64,000 bases of DNA from Clostridium sp. MB40-C1 (lineage in GTDB: Bacteria; Bacillota; Clostridia; Clostridiales; Clostridiaceae): contig NZ_CP133189.1 of the NCBI RefSeq assembly GCF_030913655.1, forward strand, positions 620,001 through 684,000. The letters are read 5' to 3'. This document shows positions 27,162 through 36,472 of this stretch, piece by piece. The notes beneath the pieces are model-generated. The model made no database searches. It was not told where the DNA came from and worked only from the letters and a program-made list of their open reading frames with translations. Both the position numbers and the translations under genes were made by a program. Every line of letters starts with the position of its first letter. Within the stretch, counting starts at the first letter, position 1.

Positions 27162-28928
27162 ATGCTTAAAAACTTTTTAGACAAAATAAATGAATTATAC
27201 AACATAATAAATATACCCATAGACAATATATTGAAAATGATGGCTCTTGAAAATTATAAAAAAATACTTAATGTAGAGGGGAAAAAATTTTCAGATTTAT
27301 ATATAAAGTATATGGAAAAAGATAAAGAACGATCAATGGGGATAGTATATACTCCTTATGAAATGGCTAACTATATTATAACAAATTCAATAAAAAGTGA
27401 AGATATAATAAAGAATCCATATTTAAAAATTTTAGATCCTTCTTGTGGATGTGGAAATATATTGATTCCATGTTTTCAATATCTAATGAAATTATATGAG
27501 GATAATATTGATGAAATAAATAGGAAAAATAACTTATGTATTTCAAAAGAAAATATAGCTTATCATATATTAGATAATAATTTGTTTGGATTTGATTTAG
27601 ATGAGGATGCCCTAAAGATACTATCTGTAGATTTGTTTAATTTAGCAAATTATTTCAAAAAAGATAATTTCATTAAGAAAGATTTTTTAATAGAAGATAT
27701 TGATGAAAAATTTGATATTATAATTGGAAATCCGCCTTATATAGGACATAAATCTATAGGTAAAGAAAAAAGTCTAATATTGAAAAAAAAGTACAAAAAC
27801 ATATACAAGGATAAAGGGGATATTTTTTATTGTTTTTTTCAAAGTGCATTAAACAATTTAAACAAGAAAGGAAAGTTAAGTTTTATAACTTCCAGATATT
27901 TTATTGAGTCCCCTAGTGGAGAAGAATTAAGAAAGATTTTAAAAGAAGTATGTTCTTTGTATAAAATAGTAGATTTTTATGGAATAAGGCCTTTTAAAAA
28001 AGCTGGTATAGATCCAGTTATAATATTTTTAACAAATGAACAAAACATAAATGAGGATATTGAGGTAATAAAGCCAATTCATGGTGTTATAAAAAACAAT
28101 AAGAATAATTTTTATAAGTCTTTGTTTTTAAATGAGGGAGATAGTTATAAAAAATTTTACATAAAAAAGAACATGCTTAATAATAAGGGTTGGATATTAA
28201 GAGATGAAAAAGAAAGAAATATAATTTCAAAAATAGAAAATAAAAGTTTTACTCATCTTTATAATATATGTGAAAGTTATCAAGGAATAATCACAGGATG
28301 TGATAAGGCTTTTGTTATAGATTATAAAACAATTGAAGAAGAAAAAATTGAAAAAGACTTAATAAAACCTTGGATTAAAAGTAGCTTCATACATAAGGAA
28401 AATATAAAAGAAAATACGAAATATATTATTTATTCTGATTTAATAAAGAAACAAAAAGATTATCCTAATGCAATAAAGTATATTGAACAATATAAGTATA
28501 AGCTTTCAGAAAGAAGAGAATGCAAACGTGGAGTTAGAAAGTGGTATGAGCTTCAATGGGGAAGGAAGCAAGAAATATTTGAGAGAGAAAAAATAATTTT
28601 TCCTTATAAGTCTTCTAAAAATAGATTTATTTTAGATAAAGGTAAATATTTTAGTGCGGATATTTATTGTCTTATTTTAAAGAAAAATGTACCTTTTACC
28701 TATAATTATCTTGTTTCTATTTTAAATAGTAAAGTATACCAATACTATTTTCAAACTTTTGCTAAAAAATTAGGGGATAATCTTTATGAATATTATCCAA
28801 ATAATATTATGAAATTGTGTATACCAACTATGGGAACCTTAGAAAAAATCTCAGACAAACAACTTTATTCTTTTTTTCAATTTACTGATGAAGAGATAAA
28901 TATAATAGAAGAATATATAATAAGCTAA
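27162..28928 (+). CDS. Orphan N6-adenine DNA methyltransferase (Eco57I/TaqI type, CamA-like)
   Basis: A 588-residue methyltransferase with no restriction gene beside it. TPYEMANYI precedes AdoMet motif I, DPSCGCGN (residues 92-99). Motif IV is NPPY (190-193, IIGNPPYIGH), typical of N6-adenine enzymes. The C-terminal half (from about 350) is a TaqI-like target recognition domain, with FEREKIIFPYKSSKNRF and YLVSILNSK-type motifs. The start is ATG 27162 with GGAGAG 7 bases upstream; an earlier in-frame ATG lacks a site. Length and motif order resemble C. difficile CamA, which methylates CAAAAA and affects sporulation. It sits just ahead of spoIIAA here. Specificity is not known. Confidence 0.8.
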   Translation: MLKNFLDKINELYNIINIPIDNILKMMALENYKKILNVEGKKFSDLYIKYMEKDKERSMGIVYTPYEMANYIITNSIKSEDIIKNPYLKILDPSCGCGNILIPCFQYLMKLYEDNIDEINRKNNLCISKENIAYHILDNNLFGFDLDEDALKILSVDLFNLANYFKKDNFIKKDFLIEDIDEKFDIIIGNPPYIGHKSIGKEKSLILKKKYKNIYKDKGDIFYCFFQSALNNLNKKGKLSFITSRYFIESPSGEELRKILKEVCSLYKIVDFYGIRPFKKAGIDPVIIFLTNEQNINEDIEVIKPIHGVIKNNKNNFYKSLFLNEGDSYKKFYIKKNMLNNKGWILRDEKERNIISKIENKSFTHLYNICESYQGIITGCDKAFVIDYKTIEEEKIEKDLIKPWIKSSFIHKENIKENTKYIIYSDLIKKQKDYPNAIKYIEQYKYKLSERRECKRGVRKWYELQWGRKQEIFEREKIIFPYKSSKNRFILDKGKYFSADIYCLILKKNVPFTYNYLVSILNSKVYQYYFQTFAKKLGDNLYEYYPNNIMKLCIPTMGTLEKISDKQLYSFFQFTDEEINIIEEYIIS

Positions 28929-28966
28929 AATTGAAATTCTAAATTTTGATTTTAGCTTATTTTTAT
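28919..28966 (+). terminator. Terminator after the methyltransferase
   Basis: AATAAGCTAAAAT (28919-28931) pairs perfectly with ATTTTAGCTTATT (28949-28961) and is followed by a T-rich run. It overlaps the methyltransferase stop codon and isolates it from the spoIIA operon. Confidence 0.8.
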
Positions 28967-29297
28967 TTTATATGTACTAATAATATGATTTTGGTTATGT
29001 ATTTAATGAAACTTATTTATATGAGTTTATGAGTAAATGATTCACACAAAATCTCAAAATTAATTTACTATTTAAGCCTAAGGTTGAATAAAAAAGTTTC
29101 TTTATGTATAAAATATATGTTTTTGGGGAAAAATACAAATGAGTAATTTATTTTATTTGGATAAAGAAGGAAATTAAAGGATATTATAGAACTAGTATAG
29201 TGATGTAGAATTTTATTTTACATGTAAGTCCTGAAAGTTAGAAGCCTATTTAGGGAATTTTTAATGTAAATTTATAATGAGGTATGGGAGGGGTATC
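28967..29297 (+). promoter_or_regulatory. spoIIA upstream region with possible sigma-H promoter
   Basis: This 331-base stretch has no gene. In other spore formers spoIIA is read from a sigma-H promoter. AAGGAAAT (29167-29174) followed 14 bases later by GAACT (29189-29193) is a loose match to the AGGAAWT / GAAT consensus. AAGGATAT at 29177-29184 is another -35 candidate. Neither is strong. Confidence 0.35.
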
Positions 29298-29633
29298 ATG
29301 AATCTAAATTTTGAAAATAAAGGAGACAAGTTAGTAATACATATGCTAGGGGAATTAGACCATCATAGTGCAGAAGAAGTAAGGAATAAAATTGATGATA
29401 GGGTGGAGAGAGACAATTGTTATAATTTAATTTTGGATTTTTCAGGAGTTACTTTTATGGATAGTTCAGGAATAGGGGTTGTTATAGGAAGATATAAAAA
29501 ATTGTTACGTAGTAAAGGAAAGCTTTATATTACTAAGGTAAATGGCTCTGTAAAAAGGGTATTTGAGTTATCAGGGATGTTTAAAATAATTCCGCTGTAT
29601 GATAGTATTGAACAAGCACTAGAGAATATGTAA
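29298..29633 (+). CDS. spoIIAA: Anti-sigma F factor antagonist SpoIIAA
   Basis: A 111-residue STAS-domain protein. FSGVTFMDSSGIGVVIGRYK contains the DSSG motif, with the Ser phosphorylated by SpoIIAB. Dephosphorylated SpoIIAA binds SpoIIAB and frees sigma F in the forespore. The start is placed at ATG 29298, 6 bases after GGGAGGGG, rather than an upstream ATG without spacing. It is the first gene of the classic spoIIAA-spoIIAB-sigF operon. Confidence 0.95.
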   Translation: MNLNFENKGDKLVIHMLGELDHHSAEEVRNKIDDRVERDNCYNLILDFSGVTFMDSSGIGVVIGRYKKLLRSKGKLYITKVNGSVKRVFELSGMFKIIPLYDSIEQALENM

Positions 29634-29648
29634 TGGGGGGATAAAGAT

Positions 29649-30077
29649 ATGTGTGATAATAAAATGAAAATAGAGTTTTGGAGTAAATCTGAAAATGAAG
29701 GTTTTGCAAGGGTATCAGTAGCTGCTTTTATTTCACAATTAGATCCTACAATTGAAGAGATTACAGATGTAAAAACTGCAGTATCGGAGGCAGTTACTAA
29801 TTCTATAATTCATGCTTATGAAAATAAACAAGGGATAGTAAGTATAGAAGCTGAATTACACAAAAATCAGGTTATTATTAAAGTAGAAGATAATGGAATA
29901 GGCATACAAAATGTTGAACAAGCAATGCAGCCTTTATATACATCAAAACCTGATCTTGAAAGATCAGGAATGGGATTTACTGTAATGGAGACTTTTATGG
30001 ATGAATTAAAAGTTGAATCAAAGGAGAAAATCGGGACAAAAGTTATAATGAAGAAAAGATTTAAGTCTATGAAGTGA
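29649..30077 (+). CDS. spoIIAB: Anti-sigma F factor / serine kinase SpoIIAB
   Basis: A 142-residue GHKL-type kinase. [17 protein letters not shown] is the N box, VEDNGIGI the G1 box and [13 protein letters not shown] the G2 box. It binds sigma F in the predivisional cell and phosphorylates SpoIIAA. It sits 15 bases after spoIIAA with a GGGGG ribosome site. Length is normal. Confidence 0.95.
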   Translation: MCDNKMKIEFWSKSENEGFARVSVAAFISQLDPTIEEITDVKTAVSEAVTNSIIHAYENKQGIVSIEAELHKNQVIIKVEDNGIGIQNVEQAMQPLYTSKPDLERSGMGFTVMETFMDELKVESKEKIGTKVIMKKRFKSMK

Positions 30078-30121
30078 AATAATTATGTTTTTGGAAAGGA
30101 GGAAAACCTTGCAGGTGGTTT

Positions 30122-30886
30122 GTGAATGTTATGAAGGATGATATAGCTAAAAAAGATAGTAGAAAATTTGATGAAAACTTAGAATTAATTGAAAAAGCTA
30201 AAGATGGCAATAAAGAAGCGCTAGATAAACTTGTGAAAATTAATTTACCCTTAGTTTCAGCTGTAAGTAAAAAATTTTTACACAGGGGATATGAATATGA
30301 TGATATATTTCAAATAGGGTGTATAGGTTTAGTGAAAGCCATAAATAACTTTGATACACAATATAATGTTCAATTTTCTACTTATGCTGTTCCTATGATT
30401 ATGGGAGAAATTAAGCGTTTTCTAAGAGATGATGGGTTAATTAAGGTTAGTAGAAGTATAAAGTATAATGCTAGAAAAGTGCATTATGATAAGGAAAAGT
30501 TAACAAAAGAATTGGGAAGAGAGCCAACTATAGAAGAATTGTCAGATTTTTCAGGAATGTCTACTGAAGACATATTATTTTCAACAGAAGCGGTAAATGA
30601 TCCTAAGTATTTATATGACACAATTCACCAAGAGGATGGGGCACCTATTTTCTTGATAGATAAAGTAAGTGAAAACAAAGATGTAAATAAAGAATTAATT
30701 GATAAGTTAGCTTTGAAGGAAGCCCTAAATAAATTAGACGTAAGGTCAAGACAAATAATTATGCTTAGATATTTTAAAGATATAACTCAGGTTGAAGTTG
30801 CTAAGATGCTTGGAATTAGTCAAGTACAAGTATCTAGAATAGAAAAAAAAGTTTTAAAATTAATGAAAGAAAAATTAAGTGTATAA
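30122..30886 (+). CDS. sigF: RNA polymerase sporulation sigma factor F
   Basis: A 254-residue sigma-70 family factor controlling early forespore genes. Region 2 is GYEYDDIFQIGCIGLVKAI plus FSTYAVPMIMGEIKRFLRDD. Region 3 follows (REPTIEELSDFSGMS), and region 4 is RSRQIIMLRYFKDITQVEVA with a helix-turn-helix ISQVQVSRIEKK. The start is GTG 30122 or ATG 30131; AGGTGG at 30113-30118 fits the second better. It closes the spoIIA operon. Confidence 0.95.
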   Translation: MNVMKDDIAKKDSRKFDENLELIEKAKDGNKEALDKLVKINLPLVSAVSKKFLHRGYEYDDIFQIGCIGLVKAINNFDTQYNVQFSTYAVPMIMGEIKRFLRDDGLIKVSRSIKYNARKVHYDKEKLTKELGREPTIEELSDFSGMSTEDILFSTEAVNDPKYLYDTIHQEDGAPIFLIDKVSENKDVNKELIDKLALKEALNKLDVRSRQIIMLRYFKDITQVEVAKMLGISQVQVSRIEKKVLKLMKEKLSV

Positions 30887-30924
30887 GATACAAATTGGGT
30901 ACTAAAATTTGTATCCTTTTTTTT
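30887..30924 (+). terminator. Intrinsic terminator after sigF
   Basis: GATACAAATT (30887-30896) pairs with AATTTGTATC (30906-30915), followed by eight Ts (30917-30924). Confidence 0.9.
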
Positions 30925-30992
30925 GTTTAAAAAACTTTTAATTGCAAACAATAAATACAGATAAAATAAAATTTATGATAGAGGGTGTGAAT

Positions 30993-31472
30993 ATGAAAAA
31001 AGATCAGCAGCAAAAGAAGGAGCAAAAGCAAGAAGAAAAGGTAAAACAAAAGTTTAATACCATAACAGAACAAAATGCACCTAAGTCTAATCTTCTAGGA
31101 GATTGTATAAGGGCTTTTGTTGTTGGGGGATTAATATGTGATATAGGACAGTTTTTTAATAACTTTTATATGAATATGGGTTATGGAAAGCAGGATGCAG
31201 GTACATTAGCTTCAATTACCTTAATTTTTATAGGGGCATTGCTAACAGGAATAGGTATATATGATAAAATAGGTGATTTTGCTGGGGCTGGATCTGTAGT
31301 GCCTATAACGGGCTTTGCAAATTCTGTTGTAGCACCTGCTATAGAATTTAAAAAAGAGGGATTTGTTTTTGGAGTAGCAGCAAAGATGTTTACAATAGCG
31401 GGGCCTGTATTAGTATATGGTATAGGATCTTCAGTTATTGTAGGAATAATATATTATTTTATTACTATGTAA
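30993..31472 (+). CDS. spoVAC: Stage V sporulation protein AC
   Basis: About 159 residues. A highly charged Lys/Gln-rich N-terminus is followed by four hydrophobic segments. GDCIRAFVVGGLICDIGQ and GAGSVVPITGFANSVVAPA are SpoVAC signatures. SpoVAC forms a mechanosensitive-type channel in the spore inner membrane for dipicolinic acid movement. The start is ATG 30993 behind AGAGGGTG; an upstream in-frame ATG has no site. It is first of a three-gene spoVAC-AD-AE operon, which normally depends on sigma G. Confidence 0.93.
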   Translation: MKKDQQQKKEQKQEEKVKQKFNTITEQNAPKSNLLGDCIRAFVVGGLICDIGQFFNNFYMNMGYGKQDAGTLASITLIFIGALLTGIGIYDKIGDFAGAGSVVPITGFANSVVAPAIEFKKEGFVFGVAAKMFTIAGPVLVYGIGSSVIVGIIYYFITM

Positions 31473-31487
31473 TAAGGTGGTAAGCGT

Positions 31488-32504
31488 ATGTCAAAGAGAG
31501 TAGGTAAACAAACAGTAAAACTAAACAGTAAACCAAGAATAATTACTACTACAAGTGTAGTAGGACCAAAGGAGGGAGAAGGTCCACTTAAAGATTATTT
31601 TGATATTATACTTCAAGATGATTTAGATGGAAAAGATAGTTATGAAAAAGCTGAAAGTAGTTTACTTTATAGAGCTGTAAGTGAAACTATAAATAAGGCT
31701 AATTTAAAGGAAGAAGATATAAACTACTTAGTAGCAGGAGATCTATTAAATCAGCTTTCAGCATCTAGCTTTGCAGCAAGAGATATGGATATACCTTTTA
31801 TAGGACTTTATGGTGCATGTTCAACTATGACAGAATCTTTGAGTGTGGCATCAATGATTATGGATGGAGACTTTGCTGATTATGTAATAGCCGCTACATG
31901 TTCACATTTTTCATCAGCAGAAAGACAATTTAGATTTCCTTTGGAGATGGGAAGCCAGAGAACTCCTACAGCACAATGGACAGTTACAGGATCAGGAGCA
32001 ATGCTTTTATCTAAGAATGGAGATTATCCTTATACTACATATGTTACAATAGGTAAAATTAAGGATTATGGGAAGACAGATACTAATGACATGGGATCTG
32101 CAATGGCACCAGCAGCAGCAGATACAATAAAGCAACATTTTAGAGATACTGGAAGGACTCCTAAAGATTATGATTTAATAGTAACAGGTGATCTTGGCAA
32201 TTTCGGTAAAAAAGTAACAGAAGAGTTGCTAAAAGAATATAATTATGATATTTCAAAGAATTATATAGACTGTGGAGATGAAATATTTGACAAGGAAAAA
32301 CAAAAAACTCAATGTGGAGGAAGTGGATGTGGTTGCTCTGCAAGTGTTGCATGTGGATATTTGTATAAAGAAATATTAAAAGGAAAATTGAAAAAAGTTC
32401 TTCTTGTTTCTACTGGTGCACTTATGAGTCCTACTACTTCGCTTCAAGGGGAAAGTATTCCCGGAATTGCTCATGCGGTATCTATAGAATTTGGAGGTAA
32501 TTGA
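31488..32504 (+). CDS. spoVAD: Stage V sporulation protein AD
   Basis: A 338-residue protein with a thiolase-like fold that binds dipicolinic acid during spore formation. YGACSTMTESLSVASMI and GSGCGCSASVACGY are characteristic of SpoVAD. Length is typical. It lies 15 bases after spoVAC and one base ahead of spoVAE. Confidence 0.94.
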   Translation: MSKRVGKQTVKLNSKPRIITTTSVVGPKEGEGPLKDYFDIILQDDLDGKDSYEKAESSLLYRAVSETINKANLKEEDINYLVAGDLLNQLSASSFAARDMDIPFIGLYGACSTMTESLSVASMIMDGDFADYVIAATCSHFSSAERQFRFPLEMGSQRTPTAQWTVTGSGAMLLSKNGDYPYTTYVTIGKIKDYGKTDTNDMGSAMAPAAADTIKQHFRDTGRTPKDYDLIVTGDLGNFGKKVTEELLKEYNYDISKNYIDCGDEIFDKEKQKTQCGGSGCGCSASVACGYLYKEILKGKLKKVLLVSTGALMSPTTSLQGESIPGIAHAVSIEFGGN

Positions 32505-32505
32505 A

Positions 32506-32865
32506 ATGAATGATTATATAGCTGCCTTTATAGTAGGAGGAATTATATGTGTTATTGCTCAAATTTTAATGGATAAAACAAAAATCAGTCCAGGAAGGAT
32601 ATTAGTTATTTATGTAACAGCAGGAGTTATTTTAGGAGCTTTAAACATCTATGATGTAGTAGTAGAATACGGAAAAGCCGGTGCAACAGTACCATTACTT
32701 GGATTTGGATTTAATCTTGCAAAATCTGTTATAAAAGAAGTAAATGAAGTTGGAATTTTAGGAGCCTTTACAGGTGGAGCAAAGGGAAGTGCAGGAGGAA
32801 TTACTGCCGCTATAATATTTGGGTATATAATGGCTATAGTTTTTAACTCTAAAACAAAAGGATAA
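32506..32865 (+). CDS. spoVAE: Stage V sporulation protein AE (AEb type)
   Basis: A 119-residue membrane protein with about four hydrophobic segments. GGIICVIAQILMD and GATVPLLGFGFNLAKSVIKE match SpoVAEb. The start is ATG 32506 (MNDYIAAF), 8 bases after GGAGG and one base after the spoVAD stop. It is the last gene of the operon, and its stop lies inside the terminator stem. Confidence 0.93.
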   Translation: MNDYIAAFIVGGIICVIAQILMDKTKISPGRILVIYVTAGVILGALNIYDVVVEYGKAGATVPLLGFGFNLAKSVIKEVNEVGILGAFTGGAKGSAGGITAAIIFGYIMAIVFNSKTKG

Positions 32866-32897
32866 AGACTCCTAGAGGAGCCTTTATCCTTTTGTTT
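32852..32897. terminator. Bidirectional terminator between spoVAE and the PBP gene
   Basis: AAACAAAAGGATAAAG pairs with CTTTATCCTTTTGTTT, enclosing CTCCTAGAGGAG. Runs of T on one side and A on the other allow it to stop transcription from both directions, as expected between convergent genes. Confidence 0.92.
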
Positions 32898-32907
32898 ATA
32901 GTAGTAA

Positions 32908-35538
32908 CTAGTACCTACGTCTAGAATTTGGAATATTCCCAGTACCATTGTTAGGTGAATTGTTACCAGGAGTATTATTGTCTGGATTATTTGTATTGCC
33001 ATTATTATTAGTATTATTGTTTTCTGTATCGTTGTTACCAGTACCATTGTTATTACCTTGATTATTATTTTCATCATTATTTTCTTGATCATTACTGTTA
33101 TTGCCTGCCTCATTATTATCTGTAGGGGCAGTTGGTGTCGGCGTCGGTGTTGGCGTTGTTGGTGCTGGTGAATAGTCATCAAAGCGACTAGGCAATACAT
33201 AAGCTTGATCTTCTAAATGAACACTTGGCCTATAATTCCTTTTTATAAATACTCTAGATACTCTAAGTCCAGAAGGAGTTAAGTCTGATGCAAGTTTACC
33301 AGTTATTTTATTTATATCTGCGCTTACATGTATATTGTCATACTCTGTAGGCACAGTTCCATTTATAAATAACTCTGAATATACCATGCTTCCTCTAGGA
33401 TCTTGATAAGACGACTGAGTAGGTAATAATCCAGATACTCTGTCTACAGAAGCACTAGTAATTCCAGAAGGCATAGGAATATCTTTAACTGCCAAATTTT
33501 TAACAGCTTCATTCATTATCTTACCAAAAATATAAGCAGCATCACTACTAAATATTTTTTGAGCATTTTTATTTTCAATCCAAACAGCACCTGAATAATA
33601 AGGGGTAAGACCACAGAACCAAAGGTTTTTAAAGTTGGTTGTTGAACCAGTTTTACCAGCTATAGGAATTTCACTATTGTAGCTTGATTTTAATCTAGTT
33701 GCAGTACCTTCTCGTACAGGTTCTTTTAATAGATCATACATTATATATGCTGCTTGAGGAGTTAGTACATTTTTGGTTTCTATCTTAGGTTCAAGTATAA
33801 CTTTTCCTGCTCTATCAACAACTTTAGTATAAAGTTTAGGTTTTGTATACAATCCATTATTACCGAATACCCCATAAGCATTTGCCATGGTGTAAGTATT
33901 AGTACCAGAGTTTAACTCTCCTAAAGCTAGAGCTGCCATACTATTTTTATCTGTTGGATTTAAAGAAAGACCAAATTTTTCTCCATAAGTTGATGAAACC
34001 TGAAGTCCTATTTTATCTACTGTTTTTATAGAATAAAGATTCACTGAATTTTTCACAGCATTTCTCATATTAAGATATCCACTGTATCTATGTGAAGCAT
34101 TTTTAGGATTCCATGGTCTGCCACCATTGTATTTTTTACCCATTTCAGTTGGTAATGGCGAGTCTTCTAATACGGTAGCTGCAGTAAATATTTTTGTGTC
34201 AATGGCAGGTGAATATACGGTTAAAGGCTTTATGCTTGAACCAGCGGGAACGTGAGCATCATAAGCTCTGTTATAAGACATAGCTGGTTGTTCGCCACGT
34301 CCACCAACCATAACTTTTATTGCTCCATTACGATAGTCAACTAATACTGCAGACATTTGAGGTTCTATTATTCCCTTTGAATCTTTGCCTGATGATACTC
34401 TAAGATTATCTTCATCTATGATTTTTTGGGTAGAAGTCTGTAAGTCCCTGTCCATAGTACTATAAATTTTAAGATTACCATGAACTAATAAATTTTCAAT
34501 TTCTTCATCTGTATATTGGTATTTTTCTTTTAAATCTTTTTTTACTTCATTAACAAGAGGTCTAGAAAACCATTCAAAATTATATTTATCACTAGAGATA
34601 GTAGCTTTACCAACAACAGAATTACCTAATGTTGCAGTAGAAGCATCTGATGTTAGATTCTTGCTAGGAATGTCAAGTTCATCAATAGCTTTTTTGTATT
34701 CTCCTTCAGATATAAAACCATTTTCTTTCATTTTTGCTAGTACAGTTTTTGTCCTGTTCTTATACTTAGATGGATCTTTCTTTGATGTTTTAGAATATGG
34801 GTAATATACAGAAGGACTTTGTGTAAGACCTGCTAAAAAAGCACATTGTACCAAAGATAAATCTTTAGCGGAACAATTAAAATATTGTTGTGCAGCAGCC
34901 TCAACACCAATAGCTCTTCCACCAAGGTAAATAGTATTTAAATATGATTCCAAAACGGCCTCTTTACCAATTTTTTTCTCCAGTTTAGGGGCTAAGTACC
35001 ATTCTTGAATTTTTCTTGTTAATTTTCTTTTAAATATAGATGTTGAATCTAAATTTTTGGTATCTGTATCAAAAATGGTATTTTTTAACAATTGCTGAGT
35101 TATAGTAGAACCGCCTTGGAATTCTTTTTTGCCTGTAATTAAGTTCTTAAAATCAATGAAGAGAATCCCAGCAATTCTTTTAATATCTATTCCATTATGC
35201 TCAAAAAATCTTTCATCCTCTATGCTGACAAAAGCATGTGTTAAGTTTTTAGGCATTTGATTATATTTTATTAATACCCTTTTTTTATCTGTGATTATAG
35301 TATCCATAGGTTTTTCTTTGTCATCGTAAATTACTGAAGGCTGATTAGCAGCTACAATTTGAGTTATATTTAATTCAGGAGCAGTTTTTATCATTGCAAG
35401 AGCCATACCACCAACAGCTACTGTGAAAAATATAAATAAAACTAAAATAGTTGTTAGTATAATTTTGAGAGCTTTAAACTTTTTCTTTTTTTTATTTTTA
35501 CTTTTACTTTGGGTTCGGCTCTCTTTATTTTCAGTCAT
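32908..35538 (-). CDS. Class A penicillin-binding protein (PBP1A type)
   Basis: An 876-residue bifunctional peptidoglycan synthase. A Lys-rich cytoplasmic tail is followed by one membrane anchor (residues about 26-50). The GT51 glycosyltransferase active site is EDERFFEHNG (107-116). The transpeptidase has S-S-I-K at 434-437 (catalytic Ser434, Lys437), an SVN motif and KTGSTT. From about residue 785 the protein becomes a low-complexity tail: a Pro-Thr stretch and then about 70 residues dominated by Asn, Gly, Asp and Glu, ending in RRRY. The tail is probably outside the membrane and near the wall. It is convergent with the spoVA operon. Confidence 0.93.
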   Translation of the reverse strand: MTENKESRTQSKSKNKKKKKFKALKIILTTILVLFIFFTVAVGGMALAMIKTAPELNITQIVAANQPSVIYDDKEKPMDTIITDKKRVLIKYNQMPKNLTHAFVSIEDERFFEHNGIDIKRIAGILFIDFKNLITGKKEFQGGSTITQQLLKNTIFDTDTKNLDSTSIFKRKLTRKIQEWYLAPKLEKKIGKEAVLESYLNTIYLGGRAIGVEAAAQQYFNCSAKDLSLVQCAFLAGLTQSPSVYYPYSKTSKKDPSKYKNRTKTVLAKMKENGFISEGEYKKAIDELDIPSKNLTSDASTATLGNSVVGKATISSDKYNFEWFSRPLVNEVKKDLKEKYQYTDEEIENLLVHGNLKIYSTMDRDLQTSTQKIIDEDNLRVSSGKDSKGIIEPQMSAVLVDYRNGAIKVMVGGRGEQPAMSYNRAYDAHVPAGSSIKPLTVYSPAIDTKIFTAATVLEDSPLPTEMGKKYNGGRPWNPKNASHRYSGYLNMRNAVKNSVNLYSIKTVDKIGLQVSSTYGEKFGLSLNPTDKNSMAALALGELNSGTNTYTMANAYGVFGNNGLYTKPKLYTKVVDRAGKVILEPKIETKNVLTPQAAYIMYDLLKEPVREGTATRLKSSYNSEIPIAGKTGSTTNFKNLWFCGLTPYYSGAVWIENKNAQKIFSSDAAYIFGKIMNEAVKNLAVKDIPMPSGITSASVDRVSGLLPTQSSYQDPRGSMVYSELFINGTVPTEYDNIHVSADINKITGKLASDLTPSGLRVSRVFIKRNYRPSVHLEDQAYVLPSRFDDYSPAPTTPTPTPTPTAPTDNNEAGNNSNDQENNDENNNQGNNNGTGNNDTENNNTNNNGNTNNPDNNTPGNNSPNNGTGNIPNSRRRY

Positions 35539-35785
35539 TAATAATCCTCCTTATGCTTATGTAGTTTAAAATATTATAGCATATAATAAAATTATACACT
35601 ATTTTTTTTAATTTGATAATATTAATGAATAACTAATACATAACATTGTATTAGAAAATTTAGGGGTATTTTTCTAATGATTAATTTTTAATTAATAATA
35701 GAACATCAATATAATTTATTCTCTTGTTCATTTATTAAGAACAAGGCAAATATAATATATAATAAAGCATAAAGGAGGAAATAGT

Positions 35786-36430
35786 ATTAAATATAGAAAA
35801 GTAAAAATATTAGGAATTGTATTATTAATAATAATCGGTATTAATATTTTGTTGTACATTTTTAATAAGACACTAACTCCTTCAATAACAGAAATAGCAG
35901 ATACAGAAGCAAAAGCTATGGCTATAGAAATAATAAATAAATGTGTAGTCGATGAATATGTAAAAAATTTTAATTATGATGAGATAATAAAGTATGAGAA
36001 AGATTCAGAAGGAAATATTATCCTTTTGAAGGCGGATACACTAAAGATGAATATGATTGCTTGTGAAGTAGCATTAAAAGCTAGTAAGCAATTAAAAGAA
36101 ATTGGTGAAAAAGGCATAAGCATTCCGCTGTCTTATGTATTCAAAAACAACATAATATCTAATATTGGACCAAATATTAATATAAAAATTCATCCTGTGG
36201 GTTATGTAGAAGCGAAGTATATATCAGTTTTTGAAAGTGCAGGAATTAATCAGACAAGACATAAAATTTATGTTAGAGTTAATACTAAAGTAAAAGTTAT
36301 GCTTGCCTTAAGCAGTAATATTATAGAGATAAATAATGAAGTGCCAGTAGCAGAGACTATTATTGTAGGAAAAGTACCAGACACTGCTTTGCAATTTGAT
36401 GATAAGGGAGTAAAAATACCAAGCAATTAA
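35786..36430 (+). CDS. yunB: Sporulation protein YunB, apparent ATT start
   Basis: About 214 residues if started at ATT 35786. The first 30 residues are basic and then strongly hydrophobic (KYRKVKILGIVLLIIIGINI), a membrane anchor. After it come AKAMAIEIINKCVV and PLSYVFKNNIISNIGPNINIKI, YunB family sequences. YunB is made in the mother cell under sigma E in Bacillus. No ATG, GTG or TTG lies in frame after GGAGG (35774-35778) before the anchor. The ATT 7 bases downstream is ideally spaced; the first TTG (35849) would cut the anchor. The function is poorly known. Confidence 0.85.
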   Translation: MKYRKVKILGIVLLIIIGINILLYIFNKTLTPSITEIADTEAKAMAIEIINKCVVDEYVKNFNYDEIIKYEKDSEGNIILLKADTLKMNMIACEVALKASKQLKEIGEKGISIPLSYVFKNNIISNIGPNINIKIHPVGYVEAKYISVFESAGINQTRHKIYVRVNTKVKVMLALSSNIIEINNEVPVAETIIVGKVPDTALQFDDKGVKIPSN

Positions 36431-36459
36431 AAATTACTATGCTTTTAGCATAGTAATTT
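36431..36459. terminator. Bidirectional terminator between yunB and hpt
   Basis: AAATTACTATGC (36431-36442) and GCATAGTAATTT (36448-36459) pair perfectly around TTTTA, between convergent genes. Confidence 0.85.
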
Positions 36460-36472
36460 GAATTAATAAATA

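Noticed and set aside
27162-28928. Type IIG restriction-modification enzyme
   Set aside because: There is no nuclease motif at the N-terminus and no separate restriction gene next to it.
30925-30992. Sigma-G promoter ahead of spoVAC
   Set aside because: Expected from other spore formers, but no convincing -35/-10 pair could be picked out in the short AT-rich spacer.
32649-33200. 183-codon frame on the minus strand over the PBP tail and spoVAE
   Set aside because: It is rich in Ile/Thr/Gln from reading the Asn-codon repeats out of frame and overlaps two well-supported genes.
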